Assembly (NCBI GenBank): GCA_934476235.1 | Contig: CAKSNL010000005.1 | Location: 86,184-150,183 of the forward strand | Reading direction: 5' to 3' | From: an uncultured Clostridia bacterium | GTDB lineage: Bacteria > Bacillota > Clostridia > CAKSNL01 > HGM11501 | DNA: 64,000 nt | Shown here: one piece after another, positions 59,793-64,000 of the stretch | Layout of the letters: the number at the start of each line of letters is the position of its first letter | How positions within the stretch are numbered: position 1 is the first letter of the stretch | The notes under the pieces: model-generated | Database searches by the model: none | Seen by the model: only the letters and a program-made list of their open reading frames with translations | Told to the model about the DNA's origin: nothing | Translations under genes and position numbers: made by a program

Positions 59793-60494
59793 TCAGATGA
59801 ATAAATCATAAATTTCGCTGCTTTTAAGCTTGTTAAAGTCGTATTCTGTCGACGATATCCAGTTAAGGAAAACCTCTTCTTTCTCATAGCCTTCAAAATA
59901 AGTGTCAAATGCAAAATCGTACTCGGATTCGCTGATTGTCTCTTCACCGTCCGAAATGAATCTTGCTGCAACAACTTTAGGATCGCTTTCCGAATCCTGA
60001 AATTCGGTAATCTTAAAGGCGATCGGGCGTTCTTTTACAGTGTAATCGGATAAAACGACATCGCGCTTTTCTTCACAGTAGTATGCCGCGCCGTTTTTGG
60101 TATAATCCGTAAACGCCGAATGGTAAATTCCGGTATCGGGATCCTTGTATATGCAGACAGTATCGCTCCACGAAAGGTCAGCAAGGGAATTGCCCTCCTG
60201 AGAGGTGCTTTTATATTTAATGAGCTTTTTTCCGTCTTCTGAAACTTCAGATATATTATAGCTTGTATAAAATCCGGTTCCCTGGATCGAGGCAGCTATG
60301 ATTTCAAGCCGACCGTTATTATTAAGGTCGCACACCGTATAGCAGACAGGGGCGGTGCTGTCAAAGTCTGTCACCCAGACATTTTGGTTTTCGCTGATTA
60401 ATTTTATTTGGTCCTCACGGCTTAATGAATCCGTGTTTTTTGTGCACGATGTGACAAAAAGCACGGCGGATATTAATAACAATAACTTTTTCAT
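59793..60494 (-). CDS. Predicted lipoprotein of unknown function
   Basis: 233 residues. Signal peptide with lipobox FVTSC (Cys17), so the mature protein is lipid-anchored outside the membrane. The segment VCDLNNNGRLEIIAAS resembles an FG-GAP/calcium-binding repeat (DxNxNGxxE), seen in exported proteins of gut Clostridia; the rest is beta-rich with no enzymatic motif. Own promoter; no terminator is seen between it and trkA. Not recognised further. Confidence 0.75.
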   Translation of the reverse strand: MKKLLLLISAVLFVTSCTKNTDSLSREDQIKLISENQNVWVTDFDSTAPVCYTVCDLNNNGRLEIIAASIQGTGFYTSYNISEVSEDGKKLIKYKSTSQEGNSLADLSWSDTVCIYKDPDTGIYHSAFTDYTKNGAAYYCEEKRDVVLSDYTVKERPIAFKITEFQDSESDPKVVAARFISDGEETISESEYDFAFDTYFEGYEKEEVFLNWISSTEYDFNKLKSSEIYDLFI

Positions 60495-60519
60495 GGCTTC
60501 ATTTCCTTTCTTTTAGACC

Positions 60520-60548
60520 AGTATAGCATATAAATCTTATCATAGCAA
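60520..60548 (-). promoter_or_regulatory. Promoter of the lipoprotein gene
   Basis: Minus strand TTGCTA (60543-60548), 17-base spacer, TATACT (60520-60525). Confidence 0.7.
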
Positions 60549-60571
60549 GCAATATTTAGGGAAAATGATAC

Positions 60572-60600
60572 TTGATAAGAAGTGTATTGTATGCTATAAT
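60572..60600 (+). promoter_or_regulatory. Sigma-A promoter of guaA
   Basis: TTGATA (60572-60577), 17-base spacer, TATAAT (60595-60600). The leader is about 35 nt, too short for a guanine riboswitch. Confidence 0.85.
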
Positions 60601-60641
60601 TATCTTATGTGAATCAGATTAATAATACTGTAGGAGGAATT

Positions 60642-62174
60642 ATGGAGAAGGAATTCGTTTTGATTCTTGACTTCGGCGGTCAGTATAACCAGCTTATTGC
60701 GCGCCGCGTCAGGGAAGAGAATGTTTATTGTGAGGTTCACCCTTACACAATGCCGTTTGAGAAGATCAAGGAGCTTAATCCCGGGGCAATTATTTTTACC
60801 GGCGGACCCAATAGTGTATATTTGGATGAGTCGCCCAAGTGCGATTTGAGGCTGTTTGATCTGGGAATTCCGATTCTCGGAATATGCTACGGCGCTCAGC
60901 TTATGGCGTACTTGCTCGGCGGTAAGGTTGAAACCGCTCCGGCAAGGGAATACGGCAAGATCGAGATTAATTATTCCGACAATGTATTTTTTAAAGACGT
61001 GGCTAAAAAGAACATTTGCTGGATGAGCCATAACGATTATGTGTCCGAGCTCCCGGACGGCTTTTCTTCGATAGCAACAACCGAAAATTGCGAAAACGCT
61101 GCATTTTGCAACGAATTAAGAAAATTATATGCCGTTCAGTATCACCTTGAGGTCAACCACACAAACGAAGGGAGCAAGATGCTTAAGAATTTCCTTTATG
61201 ATATATGCGGTTTTACCGGACAGTGGACGATGTCTAATTTCGTTGAGAGAAACATTAAGGAGCTTAAAGAAAAGATCGGCGATAAGAAGGCTCTCTGCGC
61301 ACTTTCCGGCGGTGTTGACAGCTCAGTCTGCGCGGTTCTTTTAAGCAAGGCTATCGGCAAGAATTTAACATGTATTTTTGTTGATCACGGTCTTTTGAGA
61401 AAAGGCGAGGCTGAAAGTGTTGAAAAGATGTTTACCGAGCAGTACGACATCAATTTTGTAAAGGTTGACGCAAAAGAGCAGTTTTTATCGAAGTTAAAGG
61501 GTGTGACAGAGCCCGAATCCAAGAGAAAGATAATAGGCGAGGAGTTCATAAGAGTTTTCGAAGCTGAGGCTAAGAAGATCGGCAAGGTGGACTATCTTGT
61601 TCAGGGAACGATATATCCCGACGTTATCGAGAGCGGTCTGGGCAACGCGGCGGTAATTAAGAGCCATCACAATGTCGGAGGACTTCCCGATCACGTTGAT
61701 TTTAAGGAGATTGTCGAGCCTTTGAGATTGCTCTTTAAGGACGAGGTAAGGCGTGCCGGACTTGAGCTCGGCATGCCCGAGGATATGGTATGGCGCCAGC
61801 CGTTCCCCGGTCCCGGTCTCGGAATCAGAGTTATCGGAGAGGTTAATGAGTATAAGCTTAACATTTTGAGAGATGCTGACGCGATCTTCCGCGAGGAAAT
61901 TAAAAATGCGGGGCTTATGAGAAGTATTAACCAGTATTTCGCGGTCATAACCGATATGAAGAGCGTCGGCGTTATGGGAGATGCGAGAACGTATGAATAT
62001 ACGGTGGCACTGCGCGCTGTGACGACGACTGATTTTATGACCGCCGACTGGGCGAGAATTCCTTACGATGTTCTTGAAAAGGTATCGAACCGTATTATTA
62101 ACGAGGTCGACCACGTTAACCGTATCTGCTACGATATAACAAGTAAGCCCCCGGCTACGATCGAGTGGGAATAG
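60642..62174 (+). CDS. guaA: GMP synthase (glutamine-hydrolysing)
   Basis: Converts XMP to GMP. 510 residues. Class I glutamine amidotransferase with Cys82 (LGICYGAQLMAY), His168 and Glu170 (YHLEVNHT); ATP-pyrophosphatase P-loop ALSGGVDSSVCA; C-terminal dimerisation domain ending PPATIEWE. ATG at 60642 follows TAGGAGG; an upstream ATG at 60609 lies in the leader. The 3' end is the known insertion hotspot for integrative elements, and here an integrase gene follows directly. Confidence 0.98.
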   Translation: MEKEFVLILDFGGQYNQLIARRVREENVYCEVHPYTMPFEKIKELNPGAIIFTGGPNSVYLDESPKCDLRLFDLGIPILGICYGAQLMAYLLGGKVETAPAREYGKIEINYSDNVFFKDVAKKNICWMSHNDYVSELPDGFSSIATTENCENAAFCNELRKLYAVQYHLEVNHTNEGSKMLKNFLYDICGFTGQWTMSNFVERNIKELKEKIGDKKALCALSGGVDSSVCAVLLSKAIGKNLTCIFVDHGLLRKGEAESVEKMFTEQYDINFVKVDAKEQFLSKLKGVTEPESKRKIIGEEFIRVFEAEAKKIGKVDYLVQGTIYPDVIESGLGNAAVIKSHHNVGGLPDHVDFKEIVEPLRLLFKDEVRRAGLELGMPEDMVWRQPFPGPGLGIRVIGEVNEYKLNILRDADAIFREEIKNAGLMRSINQYFAVITDMKSVGVMGDARTYEYTVALRAVTTTDFMTADWARIPYDVLEKVSNRIINEVDHVNRICYDITSKPPATIEWE

Positions 62175-62192
62175 CATTTTCTTGATTTTTAG
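62145..62192. other. Predicted attachment site region (guaA 3' end)
   Basis: The last codons of guaA (PPATIEWE-stop) are the usual attB target of guaA-specific integrases, and the integrase gene ends 72 bases after the guaA stop. The matching direct repeat at the far end of the element lies outside the window, so the exact core cannot be fixed. Confidence 0.45.
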
Positions 62193-62228
62193 TCCTCAAA
62201 AACCGCTGTTTTATGCGGTTTTTGAGGA
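62193..62228. terminator. Terminator between guaA and the integrase gene
   Basis: Perfect 14-bp stem TCCTCAAAAACCGC / GCGGTTTTTGAGGA with 8-base loop; T-rich on the plus side (TTTTGTGTTTTT). May have been brought by, or lie within, the integrated element. Confidence 0.85.
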
Positions 62229-62245
62229 TTTTGTGTTTTTAATGG

Positions 62246-63349
62246 CTACAAATTGGCTACATCAGAAGTGATATTTTTAGCCATTAACTCATCAAGCTGA
62301 TTTGCAACCTCAATCTGCTTGTTCGGATAAAGGTGACTGTATGTTTCCATTGTTGTCTGAACTCTCTCGTGTCCGAGCCTTTCGGCTATCAGCAAAGGGG
62401 AAAATCCCATTTCAACCAGCAGCGACGCATGGCTGTGCCGTATATCGTGCACACGAATCTTTTTCACGCCGGAAATTTTACAGCCCCGCTCCATTTCGTG
62501 CCACAAATAATGTTTCGTACAGGGAAAAAGTCTGTCGCAGCTTTGAAGTCCGTAGCAATGCGACATATAATCCTTTAAACAGCTGCACAAAAGCTGAGGT
62601 ATTGTAATTACACGATTGCTTTTCGGTGTTTTGGGCGTTGTTATAATATCCTCGCGGTTAAGTCTCTGATAGCTTTTATTGATTGTAACGGTTGATTTCT
62701 CAAAATCAATATCGGCAGGTGTCAGAGCCATAAGCTCGCCCTCACGAATCCCGGTATAATACAATGTCATAAATATTGCTTGTGAAAGGGGCTTATCCGA
62801 AACAGCCTCAATAAATGTATAAAATTCTTCTTTTGTCCAGAACAGCATTTCATCAGCATTTTTCTTTCCCATACTTCCTGCCTTGTGACAGGGATTTTCT
62901 TTCAGGTTGTAATACTTCACAGCATAATTAAAAATAGCAGTTATCTGATTTTGTATTGCTTTTAAATATGTCGGAGAATATGCAGTACCGTTTTCATCAC
63001 GGTAGCTTGTGAGTGAATTTTGCCACGCACGAATATCTGTCGGCTTTATTTCACTCAGCGGCATTTTTCCGAAATACGGCGTTATTTTCAGGTCAACCAT
63101 AAACCGTTTGTTTGATATGGTGGAGCGTTTTAACCGCTGTTCCATATCCTTGAAATAAATATCAATGAAATCCGAAAACTTCGTTTCAAGACTTGCGGAT
63201 GACTGACTTAAAAAATCCCGTTCCCATTCCTGCGCTTCGCGCTTTGTGCGGAAGCCTCTTTTCTTTTTATGAATGGTATCGCCTTTCCAGTTTGTCACCC
63301 TTATCTGCGACATCCATTTCCCTGTTTTTGAATCCTTTGTTACTGACAT
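62246..63349 (-). CDS. int: Tyrosine-type site-specific integrase
   Basis: 367 residues. N-terminal arm-binding beta domain (KKKRGFRTKREAQEW), SAM-like core-binding domain (about 55-155), then the catalytic domain with Arg202 (TGIREGELMAL), Lys243 or Lys240 (TTPKTPKSNR), His301 and Arg304 (HDIRHSHASLL), His327 (ERLGHERV) and the nucleophile Tyr337 (METYSHL). All catalytic residues are intact. It resembles integrases of Tn916-like elements and Firmicutes prophages. The gene sits at the element edge with its 3' end towards guaA, as usual. It lies 27 bases after the repressor gene on the same strand. Confidence 0.95.
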   Translation of the reverse strand: MSVTKDSKTGKWMSQIRVTNWKGDTIHKKKRGFRTKREAQEWERDFLSQSSASLETKFSDFIDIYFKDMEQRLKRSTISNKRFMVDLKITPYFGKMPLSEIKPTDIRAWQNSLTSYRDENGTAYSPTYLKAIQNQITAIFNYAVKYYNLKENPCHKAGSMGKKNADEMLFWTKEEFYTFIEAVSDKPLSQAIFMTLYYTGIREGELMALTPADIDFEKSTVTINKSYQRLNREDIITTPKTPKSNRVITIPQLLCSCLKDYMSHCYGLQSCDRLFPCTKHYLWHEMERGCKISGVKKIRVHDIRHSHASLLVEMGFSPLLIAERLGHERVQTTMETYSHLYPNKQIEVANQLDELMAKNITSDVANL

Positions 63350-63376
63350 TTAAGCTCCTTTCCGGGAAGTGAAGCG

Positions 63377-63985
63377 TTAAAGCGTATTGTCAGGATTTTC
63401 ATACAGTGCTTTTAAATATTCATTTCTTTTGGTAATTCTTTCGTTTTCGCTCATATCTTCCGGCTCTTTTGTTTCAACCGCAAGGGACGAATAATAAGCA
63501 AGCGTCTGATCCTTCCATTTGTCATAGTTCTCCCTGCTCTGCGAATAGGAATAAAATTCTTCGCGCATATTCGCCCAATCTTCAAGAAACAGACACATAT
63601 CAGAATTTAAGTCTGCCGATAAATCCTTTCCGTTGAAATTTATCGAACATTCCCAGCCGTCATTCTTTGGCGGCTTTTTTACATCAATTCCGAATTTAAT
63701 TCCCGAAACCTTTTCAAGACAGAAAAGAAAGCTCATAATATCCGACATACATTCTATTTTTGCACCGTCTTTTTTATAGCCCAGCAAATACGATGACGAA
63801 GTTTCCAAAACTTTTGCAATGGTATTTACCATTCCGACCGAAATATTGATTTCGCCGTTTTCGTATTTTTGAACAGTGCGCAGAGATTTACCGAGTATGT
63901 CAGCAAGCTCCTGTTGATTCAATCCTTTACGCTTTCGCATTTCACGAACTCGTTTTCCTATTGTATTTTCTTCTGAATTATTCAT
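63377..63985 (-). CDS. XRE-family transcriptional regulator, phage/ICE repressor-like
   Basis: 202 residues. Helix-turn-helix of the Cro/C1 type at about 10-65 (IGKRVREMRKRKGLNQQELA, with NQQELADILGKSLRTVQKYE as core); the rest is an acidic domain without a recognised peptidase motif, so it is not a LexA/CI-type self-cleaving repressor by sequence. Probably controls the element's early genes, which would be outside the window. Precedes int by 27 bases on the same strand. The start at 63985 follows AGGTGAATTAG. Confidence 0.85.
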   Translation of the reverse strand: MNNSEENTIGKRVREMRKRKGLNQQELADILGKSLRTVQKYENGEINISVGMVNTIAKVLETSSSYLLGYKKDGAKIECMSDIMSFLFCLEKVSGIKFGIDVKKPPKNDGWECSINFNGKDLSADLNSDMCLFLEDWANMREEFYSYSQSRENYDKWKDQTLAYYSSLAVETKEPEDMSENERITKRNEYLKALYENPDNTL

Positions 63986-64000
63986 ATCTAATTCACCTCA

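Larger units (their letters stand above)
62175..64000. mobile_element. Edge of an integrative element inserted at guaA
   Basis: A tyrosine integrase and an XRE-type repressor, both on the minus strand, follow guaA directly and continue to the window end. Base composition looks more A/T-rich than the preceding core genes by eye. Only this end is visible, so prophage, ICE or a smaller genomic island cannot be told apart. Confidence 0.75.

Noticed and set aside
60601..60641. Purine riboswitch before guaA
   Set aside because: Leader about 35 nt; no aptamer can fit.
61494..62177. 227-codon minus-strand frame opposite guaA
   Set aside because: Shadow frame of guaA with no domain; guaA motifs are certain.
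62243..62260. Direct repeat TGGCTAC (62243, 62254) as attachment core
   Set aside because: Too short and inside the integrase C-terminal codons; could at most be an integrase arm site.
1..64000. CRISPR arrays, rRNA and complete tRNA genes
   Set aside because: No regularly spaced repeats, rRNA sequence or complete cloverleaf was found by reading the sequence.

Overview
The window looks like chromosomal DNA of an anaerobic, low to moderate G+C member of the Clostridia (Bacillota), probably from a spore-forming or formerly spore-forming lineage. The evidence is a ribosomal protein L27 with the Firmicutes-type cleavable leader next to its protease Prp, AddA/AddB instead of RecBCD, ferredoxin-dependent 2-oxoacid oxidoreductases including a single-chain PFOR, a PdaB-like deacetylase, a sigma-G remnant, a DUF421/DUF4363 pair, and strong AGGAGG ribosome sites. 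I see no rRNA, tRNA or CRISPR array. Nearly all of it reads as core chromosome; the last ~1.8 kb is the edge of an integrated element.

Layout. 1-3008: end of prp, rpmA, a histidine phosphatase with pgi, and a conserved P-loop protein. 3086-9083: thrC, a DUF1540 peptide, a metallophosphoesterase, then the protein-quality cluster tig-clpP-clpX. 9081-9364: an inverted-repeat element filling the whole gap between the convergent genes clpX and metA. 9362-13067 (minus): an operon oadB - small OadG-like protein - metY - metA behind a strong promoter and a yybP-ykoY-type (Mn2+) riboswitch with an overlapping terminator. 13197-19057 (plus): a polysaccharide locus with a CE15-like esterase, a large secreted GH99/WbsX-like protein and a secreted triple F5/8-type-C lectin. 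19090-19592: a 5'-truncated sigG. 19648-30249 (minus): PdaB-like deacetylase, and the operon folA-addB-addA-membrane protein-DUF1015-methyltransferase.

30375-35746 (plus): the lysine/diaminopimelate operon asd-dapA-dapB followed by an unusual fusion of a TIM-barrel epimerase-like domain with an acyl-CoA ligase. 35763-41857: LacI regulator divergent from an MFS transporter, an EamA transporter, DUF421/DUF4363, and a cell-wall amidase. 41923-45175: a P-loop ATPase with a four-subunit 2-oxoacid:ferredoxin oxidoreductase. 45235-47310: the radical SAM (TIGR03916-like)/DUF4130 putative DNA-repair pair. 47323-56904: GH2 glycosidase, PFOR, MFS transporter, BrnQ and an orphan beta-class DNA methyltransferase. 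56919-60494 (minus): TrkH, TrkA and a lipoprotein. 60572-62174: guaA. 62175-64000: tyrosine integrase and XRE repressor abutting the guaA 3' end, the classic guaA integration hotspot.

How the genes fit together: asd, dapA, dapB, thrC, metY and metA cover much of the aspartate amino-acid family; MetA carries the Glu111 that marks acetyl-CoA use, matching the O-acetylhomoserine enzyme MetY. PFOR and the VOR/KOR-type complex produce reduced ferredoxin; OadB/OadG-like proteins suggest Na+ coupling. The most intriguing points are the Mn2+-type riboswitch in front of a sodium-pump/methionine operon with no decarboxylase alpha subunit, the MITE-like palindrome whose ends supply the stop codons of both neighbours, the epimerase-ligase fusion, the sigG relic and the guaA-integrated island.
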